Position numbers and translations under genes: made by a program. Below are positions 27,246-37,300 of a stretch of DNA of 64,000 bases, one piece after another. Position 1 is the first letter of the stretch; each line of letters begins with the position of its first letter. The DNA comes from Tunturiibacter empetritectus (GTDB lineage: Bacteria; Acidobacteriota; Terriglobia; Terriglobales; Acidobacteriaceae), in contig NZ_JACCCU010000002.1 in NCBI RefSeq assembly GCF_013410875.1, forward strand, positions 1,232,051 to 1,296,050. Direction: 5' to 3'. Below the pieces are notes generated by a model. That model was not told the DNA's origin. It saw only the letters and a program-made list of their open reading frames with translations, and made no database searches.

Positions 27246-28709
27246 TCACTTCTGAGAACAGGTGGCTACTTCTGTAGCACACAAGGCATTAAGCGCCGTC
27301 ACAGCACGGGAGTGATTTCCGGGAGATTTCAGGGCACGCCTCAGGAGAGCATTTGCTTCCTCGATATGATTCCTCGCCGCCTTTATAAGAGCCAGATCAA
27401 CAAGAGTATCTTGAGCTTGTGGATCTATCTCCGTTGCTGACTCCAAGTAATCCTCGGCTTCACTTAATCGACCCTGCTTGCCTAATAAGGCACCCATGTT
27501 TGTAAGTGCCAGTATAGATGAGGGTTCTAGATTTAGGGCTTCGCGAAGATCAGCCTCCGCAGCTTCGAACTTACCGTTGGATTCGACAAGGAGCGCCTGA
27601 AGAGTGAGGATGTTGGCGGAGGTGATATTTTCTTTATGCGCCGATTCCAGGAGTTGGGCGGCAGCGCCGAACTCACCTAAATTCACCAAGCCTCGCGCGA
27701 CCTCGTAGATGAGCTTGGGCGAGCCGCATACCAATGGAAGAGCTTGATGGTAGCGCATTGAAGCCGCTATTCGATCTCCGTTGCTCTCGAACTGGTCTGC
27801 GTCACATACCAGTGCCAAAGCTTCGGCTTGCTGATTTGTGCAGCGCAACTCTGCCTTGGCCAGAGAGTCCTCCTGCTCTTCTATGTCTCGATCATGCATA
27901 CGGCGGGCGCACCGAGCCAGGTCGAAATGTATGCCCGTGAGAGCTGAGTCGAGAGACAGTGCGCGGAGAAAATGAGTTCGCGCCTCAGAGGGTCGATCGA
28001 GCAACATCAATGTCCGTCCGGCATCTGCTTCTTCAGTGGCGGTTAGCGTTCGCTGCAAGGCGAGACGCTCAAACGCACTCAAGGCCTCGCCAGGCTGTCC
28101 GGAAAACAGTTGTATCTGCCCAACCAAGCCGAGTACTTCTGGATCTTTAGGAGCGCGCTGCTCACAATCGAGGGCAATCGCAAGTGCTTCCTTGAAGCGA
28201 AAGACCGATGTCAGCGCTTTTGCCAAGGTGAGACGAGTCTGGAACTCTCCAGGATTAAGGGTCAGTGCCTTTTGGAGCGAGACAACCGCTTGATCGTATT
28301 GCTGCACTCGCGAATGTGCCACGCCTAAGTTGGCCCACGCATCAAAGCTCGCCGGGTTTGTGACAATGGCTGCCTGAAAGCTGACGATAGCTTCGGCATC
28401 CTTTCCCATGTGCAGTTGGGCGATTCCCAGCGATATTCGGTCATCTGCCTTGCCGTACAGGGAGACCAACCTCATCCAGTAATAAGCAGCAGCTTTCCAT
28501 TGGCCATTCGCTTGGGAAGAATCTGCCAATGTACGCAGGGTGACGTTCGACTCGGCATTGATATCAGAGTATTTCTGCGAGAGGCCTCCATCGCTTTTTA
28601 CGAGCTGATCTAACGGTGGTATAGCGGTCTGCTTGACCTGAGCCACAGGCTCGCTGGCCATACAGATCAGCGCAAGGCCTGTCAAAAGCGTTCGCATCGT
28701 GAGGCTCAC
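27246..28709 (-). CDS. Secreted TPR protein
   Basis: 487 residues. It starts at a GTG (28709) overlapping the stop of the GH76-like ORF, or at the ATG 12 nt further in (28697). A signal peptide (MRTLLTGLALICMASEPVAQ) is followed by about ten tetratricopeptide repeats (e.g. AWANLGVAHSRVQQYDQAVVSLQKALTLNP, ALTNMGALLGKQGRLSEAEDYLESATEIDP). Probably periplasmic scaffold. It is the last gene of the minus-strand carbohydrate gene row. Role unknown. Confidence 0.8.
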   Translation of the reverse strand: MSLTMRTLLTGLALICMASEPVAQVKQTAIPPLDQLVKSDGGLSQKYSDINAESNVTLRTLADSSQANGQWKAAAYYWMRLVSLYGKADDRISLGIAQLHMGKDAEAIVSFQAAIVTNPASFDAWANLGVAHSRVQQYDQAVVSLQKALTLNPGEFQTRLTLAKALTSVFRFKEALAIALDCEQRAPKDPEVLGLVGQIQLFSGQPGEALSAFERLALQRTLTATEEADAGRTLMLLDRPSEARTHFLRALSLDSALTGIHFDLARCARRMHDRDIEEQEDSLAKAELRCTNQQAEALALVCDADQFESNGDRIAASMRYHQALPLVCGSPKLIYEVARGLVNLGEFGAAAQLLESAHKENITSANILTLQALLVESNGKFEAAEADLREALNLEPSSILALTNMGALLGKQGRLSEAEDYLESATEIDPQAQDTLVDLALIKAARNHIEEANALLRRALKSPGNHSRAVTALNALCATEVATCSQK

Positions 28710-29254
28710 TTAGAGTGATACTCTCGCCGCAGCAACAATGGAGTCGAGACCTGCACTTTGTGCGTCCGCAGTGGAGCACAGCGCAGGCCCTGACCATACT
28801 TGTTCATAGTGGTTTGGGTATCGCCCGCATTTGTCAATACACTATCCGCTGCATGAAGGATAAAGCTTCGATATTCAGGATTCGGGGAGCGTTGCTGAAG
28901 CGCGGAGAGATTGCGCATAAAGATCTCCTTGAATATTGTACGTACGTCATCGGCTTCGCATCGCGGCTGACAGCTCCCATGGAGCATGCCGTCGGAGTCG
29001 ACGAATCGTCGGAGCGATGCGTCCGCTATCTGACTTGCTGTGTTAGGCAGCTCGGGTTGCGCCGAGGAGTACGAAAGCTCTACGAGAGCTCTCAGGATAA
29101 CTCGCAGGTCATCAATCCTAGTCTGTCTGCTAATACTCTGACAGATTCGCGAGCGTCGACCGTGGAGCTCCATGGCCGCGCAGTGATTGTCGAGTATCTG
29201 GCAGAAGAGCGATACGGTCGATGGTCGGGGAGCAGGCAGAGAAGACGGGGTCAT
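28706..29254 (-). pseudogene. GH76-like alpha-1,6-mannanase, C-terminal remnant
   Basis: The open frame reads LRALVELSYSS...ASQIADASLRRFVDSDGMLHGSCQPRCEADDVRTIFKEIFMRNLSALQQRSPNPEYRSFILHAADSVL, which follows the C-terminal third of GH76 (ADA...DGVLxExC...FKGIFxRNL...PEYxxFI). The first roughly 250 residues with the catalytic Asp pair are absent, and the start region is random. It is squeezed between two TPR genes, and its stop overlaps the next start. An endo-mannanase would fit the adjacent GH125; here it is probably dead, though a short expressed protein cannot be excluded. Confidence 0.55.
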
Positions 29255-29257
29255 AAC

Positions 29258-30424
29258 CTAGGGTGTCGCAGTCAATGTTGATAATGCCTTCACAATATCG
29301 CGGTCAGATGGATTCAGCTTTAGCGCTGCGCGAAGCTGGGCTACTCCAGCGGGCGTGTCGCCGCGCCGGCAAAGAGCGAGCCCGAGATCTTTCCGGAGGC
29401 CCGCCTCGACGCTGCAGTCCTCGCACATCGACAGGGCTCTCTCAAAAGAAGCGATGGCATCGGTCCACCTTTGCTGTTCCATGGCTCGATAGCCGTCATT
29501 TCCCAACGACTTGATGTTGTCGAGGTTGTCGCGCTCGCTGCGAAGCCGGAAGAATCGCTTCTCTAACTCTGCCGATTCGGCTGGGTTGGACTCGCGAAGT
29601 CCTCTGGATAGCCGGTACAACGTCTGCGTGTCATTCGGCTGCAGGGCCAGCGCCTTTTTCCAGGACGTGATCGCTCCCGGCTGGTCGCCCTGGTCCGAGA
29701 GGCCGCAGCCAAGCAAATAAAGCGCCTTTTCGTTAGTGGGCTGAAGTCTGACGACGGTTCGCAGGAGGTCGGTCTCTTTCGCTTGATCACCTTCATCGCG
29801 TACCAAGAGCGCCCAGTAATAGTAGCCCGCTTCCCACTCCGGCGCGAGCTTCACCACCTCGGCATATTCACGAGCGGACTCCTGGCTATGCCGTTGGTCT
29901 TGAAGGATACGGGCCTTGGTAAGGTGTGCGGAAGCGAAATGTGGGTCCAGGGCCAGTGACTTCGTCGTCTCGATCAGAGCGGCGTCCAGATCGTTGTTGT
30001 CCGCTAGCGCGATGGCCAGATTGTCGTGAGCCTCGGCTTTGGTTGGCGCGAGTTGAATAGCCAGCTGAAAGAGCGAAATGGCGCTCGGAAGATCGCCGAG
30101 CTTTCCGCGAACTTGCCCGAGGGTGCTTACTATGTCGAAATTTGCGGGGTCGACAGTATTCGCCTTTTCGAGTACAGATTCCGCTTCTGCAAGCCTGCCC
30201 TCGCGCGCAAGAGAAATCCCCTGGGAATAGAGTTCCTCGGCTCGATCAGATCCACCGTGCTGTTGACCGCGGGCGGATCGCACAAAGGAGTTAAGGAGGA
30301 CCGTCAACGTCACTGAAAGGAATAAGGGTGATAGCAGCCCCAATTGCATGGGGCGTCCTTGTCGAGGATGGACATCGAATTTGGTTCGTTTCCAAGAGCT
30401 AATGATGCAGGCAATGATATCCAT
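29258..30424 (-). CDS. Secreted or membrane-anchored TPR protein
   Basis: 388 residues. After a leader (MQLGLLSPLFLSVTLTVLLNSFVRSARGQ; the likelier start is this Met, about 26 codons in) come seven or eight TPR units (AEELYSQGISLAREGRLAEAESVLEKANTVDP, AHDNLAIALADNNDLDAALIETTKSLALDP) up to the C-terminus. Similar in layout to the other TPR protein at 27246, and probably part of the same row with GH125. Scaffold or adaptor role inferred from the repeats only. Confidence 0.8.
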   Translation of the reverse strand: MDIIACIISSWKRTKFDVHPRQGRPMQLGLLSPLFLSVTLTVLLNSFVRSARGQQHGGSDRAEELYSQGISLAREGRLAEAESVLEKANTVDPANFDIVSTLGQVRGKLGDLPSAISLFQLAIQLAPTKAEAHDNLAIALADNNDLDAALIETTKSLALDPHFASAHLTKARILQDQRHSQESAREYAEVVKLAPEWEAGYYYWALLVRDEGDQAKETDLLRTVVRLQPTNEKALYLLGCGLSDQGDQPGAITSWKKALALQPNDTQTLYRLSRGLRESNPAESAELEKRFFRLRSERDNLDNIKSLGNDGYRAMEQQRWTDAIASFERALSMCEDCSVEAGLRKDLGLALCRRGDTPAGVAQLRAALKLNPSDRDIVKALSTLTATP

Positions 30425-30457
30425 GACTCATCTCCAATGATTGGGTAGAGAATGTTC

Positions 30458-30580
30458 ATGAGCAAGGAACCTACAACTTTCCAACAGGCTATTATTCACT
30501 TTGCCAACCCATATAGCTACATCAATCTTCTGGTTGCTCGGCGCTTGCCGGATGGTGTTGGAAGTCGCAATCTGTCATCC
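30458..30580 (+). pseudogene. IS1595-type transposase N-terminal remnant
   Basis: MSKEPTTFQQAIIHFANPYSYINLLVARRLPDGVGS matches the conserved start of ISXO2/IS1595 transposases (AIxxFxxPxxCIxxLxxxRWPDG), then the homology stops before the zinc Cys pair. A scar of an insertion sequence between the TPR gene and GH125. Confidence 0.55.
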
Positions 30581-30682
30581 GACATATTGAAGATCGGCTC
30601 GTACATAAACGAATTCAGGTCAATGTTCTCGGAGGTATTTGTCCTTCGAACCCCTGCGAATCGTTGCCGGTGAGCGGGAAGG

Positions 30683-32125
30683 TTAATCCAGAGGCGCTGC
30701 GAGCAGAGCAGGTTTTTCGTGAGCAAGACGAACGACCAATTCGCCAAAAAGAGTGTTCGCCCACGCAAACCAGGGCCGCGTGTATTTGAACGGGTCGTCC
30801 TTGTCGAAAGACTCGTGAATGAAGCCTGTTCCCGCCGTCGTGTCTCGCAGTACCCGTAAACAGTAGCGGATCTCCCCGTCGTCTTGCGAGGTGAGTGCGC
30901 GAAAGGTGATGGACATTGGCCATATCATATTGCGTGCCACATGCGGACCGCCGATGCCCTCGGCTACTTTTCCCTGGACGAAATAGGGATTTGCGGCACT
31001 AAGAGCGAACTGTCGGGTACGGCGATAGAGGGGATCGCCTTTGCGGCAATACCCCAGGTAAGGAATCGTAAGTAGACCCGGCGCATTGCCGTCATCTAAC
31101 AACGCCGTACCGCCATAGCCGTCCACCTCGTAAGCCCATATGCGGCCCAGCGTGGGGTGTTGCACGGTTCCGTGTTCTTGTAGCGCCGCTTCTATTTCTG
31201 CCGCTAATGCCGATGCTTCAGCTGCCAGCTTGTCATCGTGAACTGCTTTACTGGCTAGGGTTGCCAATTGGCGCAGGCTCACGACCGCGAACTGATTGGC
31301 GGGAATGAAGAGGGGAAAGATACAGGCGTCGTCCGAGGGACGGAACATGGAGAAGACTAATCCCACTGGCCGTCCAGGATTTCCGTAGCCGCTCAGGGCA
31401 AGGGTATCGTTGGGAGAGGTGGTAACGCGCAGGAAGGAATACGGTCCTTGGCCCTGCGTGCGTTGCTGTGTGCGAAAGGTATGCACCACCGTTCGACCCG
31501 CTTCTCTCCACTGCGCATCGAAAGGCTGCGTGTCCCCGGTTGCCTGCCAGTAGCCGTAGGCCAGGCGCACCGGATAGCACAGCGAGTCCAACTCCCATTT
31601 GCGCTCGGCCACACCCGGCCGATGCTCCGTCTTATTATCGATCGCCCACTCTAACGGGGGAGCTGAAGAATCGCGTTGGAAAGCGTTGGCATATGGGTCG
31701 AGCAGGATGCAATGCGTCTGGCGCCGAATCACGCCCTCTAACAGAAAGCGCAGCTTTTCGTCTTGTCTGGCGAGCGGCAAATAAGGCCATACCTGCGCTG
31801 CGGAGTCTCGCAACCACATGGCGGCGATATCACCGGTCACTATAAAGGTGTCGGGCTTACCCTCAGAGGTGCCGGGGAAAACCGTCGTATCTAGCGTATT
31901 AGGAAAACAATTCGCGAAGAGTGTACTCAACGCGGGGTCGCCGATCTGCCGTTGCACTTGCGGGATGAGTTCTTCGATCGCAGAACTGCTGAAGTGGCGA
32001 TCGGCAAGCGCCGGGCGAGCATGCGGCAATTCCAACCCGAACGCGCTTTTCGCTTCCCAACCGGCCTGAGCCATGGCAAAGGTCGAAGCGGCCCCCTTGA
32101 TCCAATCTCTTCGGGTGATTCCCAT
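30683..32125 (-). CDS. GH125 exo-alpha-1,6-mannosidase
   Basis: 480 residues. A Tat-type signal (TRRDWIKGAASTFAMAQAG) points to export. The catalytic domain is GH125 (metal-independent alpha-mannosidase): LFANCFPNTLDTTV, DTFIVTGDIAAMWLRDSAAQVWPYL, KWELDSLCYPVRLAYGYW, GLVFSMFRPSDDACIFPLFIPANQFAV, YEVDGYGGTALLDDGNAPGLLTIPYLGY, TGFIHESFDKDDPFKYTRPWFAWANTLFGELV. Acid/base and nucleophile-water residues lie in the DGYGG and HESF regions. It releases mannose from alpha-1,6-mannan. GGAGAA precedes the ATG. Next to a GH76 remnant and GH30 enzymes, it supports a fungal or yeast wall substrate. Confidence 0.93.
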   Translation of the reverse strand: MGITRRDWIKGAASTFAMAQAGWEAKSAFGLELPHARPALADRHFSSSAIEELIPQVQRQIGDPALSTLFANCFPNTLDTTVFPGTSEGKPDTFIVTGDIAAMWLRDSAAQVWPYLPLARQDEKLRFLLEGVIRRQTHCILLDPYANAFQRDSSAPPLEWAIDNKTEHRPGVAERKWELDSLCYPVRLAYGYWQATGDTQPFDAQWREAGRTVVHTFRTQQRTQGQGPYSFLRVTTSPNDTLALSGYGNPGRPVGLVFSMFRPSDDACIFPLFIPANQFAVVSLRQLATLASKAVHDDKLAAEASALAAEIEAALQEHGTVQHPTLGRIWAYEVDGYGGTALLDDGNAPGLLTIPYLGYCRKGDPLYRRTRQFALSAANPYFVQGKVAEGIGGPHVARNMIWPMSITFRALTSQDDGEIRYCLRVLRDTTAGTGFIHESFDKDDPFKYTRPWFAWANTLFGELVVRLAHEKPALLAAPLD

Positions 32126-32449
32126 TATCTTCGTTCTCCAAATCAGCTTGCTTGCGAGCCGCTGAAGTCGTGATGCCCAGAACTGCCCAGCTGCGGTAAA
32201 TCAACCTTCTCGGCTATCAAAGAACCGCAGTCTGTGCCTCACTTAAGTGTCGAATCGACGCATATCTGCGCCGTCTGTATTTTCGTGTTGTGGCTAGTTC
32301 CGTTTGACGAAACTCAGGACGTGTCAATACGCCCTAACTTTCGCGTCCGCTTCGTGCTCAAGTTCTGGCAACCTCATCTTGTTTACAAGTCGAAGGATCC
32401 ATCTACTGTCGGTACCTCACGTTGTGTTCTTTCAGACACTTGATCCGAA
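32126..32449. other. Gap upstream of GH125
   Basis: 324 bp with no gene; presumably the promoter and leader of GH125. No operator-like palindrome of the LacI type seen here. Confidence 0.4.
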
Positions 32450-33892
32450 CTAGGTCCACTTCAGTGTTACCACAGAGTTCTGCGGCATATGGACCTGGGT
32501 AGAGTGTCCCTGGAACTCGCAGGCGACGTCGGTGGTGGATCCTGAATTCGTGAGCACCAAGACGTAGTCGCCCTCTGGATTTGCGAACGCGACATGTTCA
32601 ACACCGTCAATTCCGCCATTTGTACTAATTACGCGCGCGCCGCGCCGTACATTTTTTGAAAAATGCGCAAAGGCCCAGTACTGGCCGCTGGGACTGATCC
32701 GCTGGGTCTTGGAGTCGAGGGTGACCAGACCCCCGCATTCGTAAGGTCCGATATTCGGCATTCCCTTCTCGTCCAGCACCAGATTCCAACCGACGATGCA
32801 GCGCGCCCAGTTCTTAAGAATGTCCGTGAAGGTGGCCGACCATTTCGTCCAGTTTGTTGCGTTATCGGGCGCCGCGAGATCCGGAGTACCTTCCGTCCAG
32901 TACGCATGCTTGGTTGGGAAGGCATCGTGTACCCGCGTCATCGCCTCAGGCGAACCCATGTATCCGTGCCACGCCACGCCATCGACGTATTGCGCCAGTC
33001 CTGGTTCCTCAAGCTCGTCAATAACGCGCCCCAAGAGGTCGTAATTGTGATCGAGTATCCATATCTTCGTGTCGAGAGAGGCCGCGCGCAAAGCAGGTCC
33101 CAGATGGTCCCTCACGAAAACGACCTCGTCATACTGACCCCAGAGCGACGCCGGCATCTTGCTGTCCTGATCGGTGTCAACCTCATTCTGTGAGGTAACA
33201 GCTGAAACGTGTACCCCTTGTGCCTGGTACGCCTGAATGAACTTCACAAAATATTGCGCATACGTGCCGAAATACTGGTCGCGCATGTTGCCGCCAAGCA
33301 TTGAGTGGTTGGACTTCATCCATGCGGGTGGACTCCAGGGCGTTGAGAAGAGAAAGAGTTCAGGATTCACCGCCAGCGCCTCCCGCAGCGTCGGCAGGAT
33401 GTAGGCTTGGTCATGCTCGATGCTGAACTTCGAGAGCGTCGGGTCGGGAGTTGCACTGTCGTCGAAACTGTATGCATTACGCGAATAGTCGCTGGCGCCG
33501 ATGCAGGTGCGGCCAACCGAGAAGTTCAAACCGGTGGGGCCGTAGAGCTGATCCATCAGACTAGACCGCGCGGCCTTCTCCATCTGGCTAAAGAGATAGC
33601 AGGAGGCGTCCGTGAAGGCGCCGCCGAAGCCAAGGACGCTCTGCATAGACCGCGTTGGGTCGATGCGCACTGCCACCGCTCCTGGAGCAGAGGCCGCCGC
33701 CCACGGTTTGACGCCAAATTCCGCGTATCGGTCCTCACCTGCAGTTTTCCAAGCCCTCGGCGTGGAGGGAGAACTAACGATTCCGGCAACAGACAGCCGC
33801 CCTGCTAAGGATAACGAAGCTGAAACAGCAGCCTGTTGCATAAACCGACGTCGCGACACCATACCCATTGGAATGAACCATGCTTTCTTCAT
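32450..33892 (-). CDS. GH30 glycosidase (glucosylceramidase family)
   Basis: 480 residues with a Tat signal (SRRRFMQQAAVSASLSLAG; Met11 at 33862 would place it at the very N-terminus and is an alternative start). GH30 landmarks: QSVLGFGGAFTDASCYL, LNFSVGRTCIGASDYSRNAYSFDD, LFSTPWSPPAWMKSN, acid/base Glu in VTSQNEVD, WHGYMG, nucleophile Glu in AYWTEGTPD, then the beta-sandwich ending EGDYVLVLTNSGS. Predicted beta-1,6-glucanase or beta-glucosidase/glucosylceramidase type, exported. No clear Shine-Dalgarno precedes 33892; a large inverted repeat sits 10 nt upstream. Confidence 0.9.
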   Translation of the reverse strand: MKKAWFIPMGMVSRRRFMQQAAVSASLSLAGRLSVAGIVSSPSTPRAWKTAGEDRYAEFGVKPWAAASAPGAVAVRIDPTRSMQSVLGFGGAFTDASCYLFSQMEKAARSSLMDQLYGPTGLNFSVGRTCIGASDYSRNAYSFDDSATPDPTLSKFSIEHDQAYILPTLREALAVNPELFLFSTPWSPPAWMKSNHSMLGGNMRDQYFGTYAQYFVKFIQAYQAQGVHVSAVTSQNEVDTDQDSKMPASLWGQYDEVVFVRDHLGPALRAASLDTKIWILDHNYDLLGRVIDELEEPGLAQYVDGVAWHGYMGSPEAMTRVHDAFPTKHAYWTEGTPDLAAPDNATNWTKWSATFTDILKNWARCIVGWNLVLDEKGMPNIGPYECGGLVTLDSKTQRISPSGQYWAFAHFSKNVRRGARVISTNGGIDGVEHVAFANPEGDYVLVLTNSGSTTDVACEFQGHSTQVHMPQNSVVTLKWT

Positions 33893-34374
33893 CTGAATTA
33901 GCGCGTATCACACAGGAACTGTGTCACAACGCGTTATTTTTCGAGTTCATGCGAATCCATTAAACGACTTCTCGCGTTAGCGGTCCTATCACCGAGTCAA
34001 AGCACTTACTTCACCATAGAGAGTGTAGAAGCAATATCTATACTTTTAAGTCGCTCTCCGACTTGTCCGTACAACGTAATCAGGGCAGCACGGTGGGGGA
34101 TTGAATTCACCTGCTCAAGAAGCGACTATGCCTCTGCCAGTCTTCTAGCATGGACTAGCTCAGTCGCTTGTCTGAAGAGGTATTCAGATTTTTGGTTCGC
34201 TAACTCCTGACTGCAAGCCCGCTGAGTGATGCATAACGCTAAGGCGACAAATCCTCATGAGAGACAGATTCACCGGCGCAGAAAGTCGCGTATAACATCG
34301 ACAGAAGACCGCGATACCGCCTAAACCGGATGGCATAAAGCTCCTCTAAATGGTGATCCTGTCTTTGCAAGACA
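33893..34374. other. Gap between GH30 and TBDR with inverted repeat
   Basis: 482 bp without a gene. It holds the nested inverted repeat at 33902-33933 and a short GTCTT/AAGAC hairpin just after the TBDR stop. Probably the GH30 promoter. Confidence 0.5.
33902..33933 (-). promoter_or_regulatory. Nested inverted repeat in GH30 leader
   Basis: Outer arms CGCGT (33902-33906) and ACGCG (33929-33933) enclose inner arms ACACAG and CTGTGT around GAA. On the minus strand it ends about 10 nt before the annotated GH30 start. It may be a protein-binding dyad or a leader hairpin. Confidence 0.45.
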
Positions 34375-37300
34375 TTAGAAAAGATACTTCAATGCGAGTT
34401 GTAAGACTCTCGATGAATTGGCTGTTGTATTCACCGTTCCGAATGACATTCCACTATTTAGATCGTTGTTCGGTTGTCCAAGTACCACGTTATTCAGAAG
34501 GTTAAAGGCTTCGATTCGAAATTCAAATTCACGTTCACCTCCAACAGGGAACAGTCGGAATATCGATGAATCCAAACCCCAATAACCTGCAGACCTCAGG
34601 GAGTTTCGCGAGGCCGTTCCAAAGGTAAAGCCTGCCGGTGCCACATAAGCGGCTGTGTTGAAGAACTCCGCACTCGTTCTCTTCGTAATCTTATTCGGAT
34701 TTCCGACGATATTCGCATGTTCATACTCATTCTGAGCAAGATTGCCGGTGTTTGCGATATCGCTGCTTATGTACGGAGTGAAAGGCAATCCCGAATGGGC
34801 TTGAAAAATGTTATTAAATTGCCAGTTCCCTAGTATGTAGTCCGCCACGTGAGATCCGGTGGATAAGCGCTGCCCTCGTCCGACTGGAATCTGATAAACA
34901 GCATTCACCGACAGGATGTTTGTAAGGTCAAACCCTGACACACTGTAATTTCCGTAGGCGGCCGGATTATAGGGATCTGTGGGAACTGTCGTGTTTTGGA
35001 ACAAATCGTCTCCACCAACGTTCATCGCCTTTGACCAGGTATAGGCGACTTGGTAGGCCAGCCCATTATTAAAGCGTCGATTTAGAGAGAATTGGAAAGC
35101 GTTGTAGTTGGCCGCCCCAACACTTCGACTATAGTAAGTCGGCGCTATATAAGGATATAAAGCCCGACTTTGCGGATTTCCAGAGCCCGGAAGTAAAGCG
35201 GTGTTGTAGTAGCCCGGCATACCCAAACGCTTGGACACCGATCCTACGTAGTTTATTTCAACTGTCGTGGAGCTATCAAGTTGGCGCTCCGCGCCAAGAT
35301 TCCACTGCTCGGAATAAGGATCCTTAAGATGAGGATCATAGAAAAATCCTACTTGATTGAATGGGGTAGGTCCGGGGAGAGCACTGTTTCCATTGTCATT
35401 GAATGGATTCTGACTCTGTACAGTCGGCGTCGTCGTGCCGGAGTTCGGCTGATTTATATTGTTCGCAAGTTGCTGCCCGACATCAGGCCATCCCCCACCT
35501 ATATTTTGCGAAGTCTGCGTTACGGCCGCCCAATTGTCATAGACAATCCCGAATCCACCTTTCAGAGCTGACTTTTCACCGATGCGGTAAGCGAATCCAA
35601 ATCGTGGACCTACATTATTGTAGCTATTGAAGGCGATCTTGCCTCGGGGATCGACTACCACATTGGCTGGAAGGGTGCCGTCGCCTGGAATGCAAGGGGC
35701 CACTCCTGTAACGTTGCAGGGAGGGGATAACTTTTGAAGAACATAGGTCCCATTATTGAAATTCACGTCGCCAGTTTCGATACCGCCCTGCTTACCAGCT
35801 GTTGACTCCGTTCCAAAGGGCGGAATGAACGTCACGTCATATCGAACCCCTAAATTCAGCGTGAGACGATCGCTGGCCTTCCAAGTATCTTGAGCAAAAG
35901 CGCTTAGAACACCACCAGGCCGAGTATTCGATTCCCTGTTGAAGTGCTCTGCATAATTCGGGACATTGATGAGAAAGGAGGCAAGTGGATCGCCTGCATT
36001 TACGGTATCAAGAGGATTTGTGTTACCGGTCTGTTGAGCGGCGAACCCAAGCTGCGCACCGGAAGTCAGCGTGGCGTATCCTGCACTAATATAACCACCG
36101 CCCAAGCGTATAACATTCCGCCCCGCAACTTTGGTTACGCTTCCGCTGATCTGATAACTGTTTGTTGCGCCAGGATTATAGTTTACATTCTCGCCACTAC
36201 CGCCAGTGAAATTCGCGATGCCTGGGCCGGGCAGCAAAGATCCATCTACAGCCGTAAACTGCCCAACGAAGCTTGGCGAGAAGCCAACTTGACTAATGAT
36301 GGCAGAGGTGGAGCGATCGAAACGAGTGGTTGAATTCAATTGGACGGTGGTGCGGGCATACTGAACCTGAGACACAAGAGTCGGACTAAATACGTGTACA
36401 TAGCTTCCGCCCCAATTGCGCGCAGGGGTCGCAGTGACGTTTGGCAGGCCAGGCTGTCCCCCCGAGGAATTCACATTGCTATCTATAAAACTGTATCGAA
36501 AGAATGCTGTATCGCCGTTTCTAAAGGTATGGTCGATCCTCACGTTAAATTCGTTTTGCTCTTGCGTGACTGGTGTGGTGTCAATTGCATTGTCGCCAGC
36601 GCCGTCGAAAACAGGCCCAGCCATGGGAAAGACGAATTGAGCGTACGCAACCATTCGTGGGTCAAGAAAGGATCCTAACTGGTTCCCCGGAAACGCATCG
36701 CGGATAAACTGCCCTGGATGGGCCGGATCGGGCTTGGTCGTATATGGGTTATAAAGTTGCGTAGGCCAACTGCTTTCATCGCCGCTCAGCTGCGCTGCTG
36801 TAGGAACTCTTAGGGGCGTATTGCTCGTCTGAAGGTAACGGAATCCTTGGTAGGCACCGAAGAAGAATGTTTTATTCCTGCCATCGTAGACCTTAGGCAC
36901 CACCACCGGTCCACCAATGGACCCGCCAAACTGATTTTGATGAAATTGAGCTTTGGCGGCTGTAGGCGGTAGAAAATAGGTGCGGGCATCAAAAATCGCG
37001 TTCCGCGCATACTCCCAGGCCGAGCCGTGAAGTGTATTCGTCCCAGACTTGGTCACGACGTTCACGACGCCTCCCAAAACAGAACCAAATTCGGCGTCAT
37101 CCGTGTGGGAAACAATCTTAAATTCCTGGATCGCATCGATAATCGGCGGTACTGCATAGGTGCTGAAAAATGTACCATAATTGTTCATCCCATCGGTCAA
37201 GAAGTAGTTGCTGCGGTTTGTCTGTCCATTAACGGCGGGAAATGAGAAAGACGAACCAAGCGCTACTGCGGTGGTATATCCCCCAGCATTCTGGCTAGGA

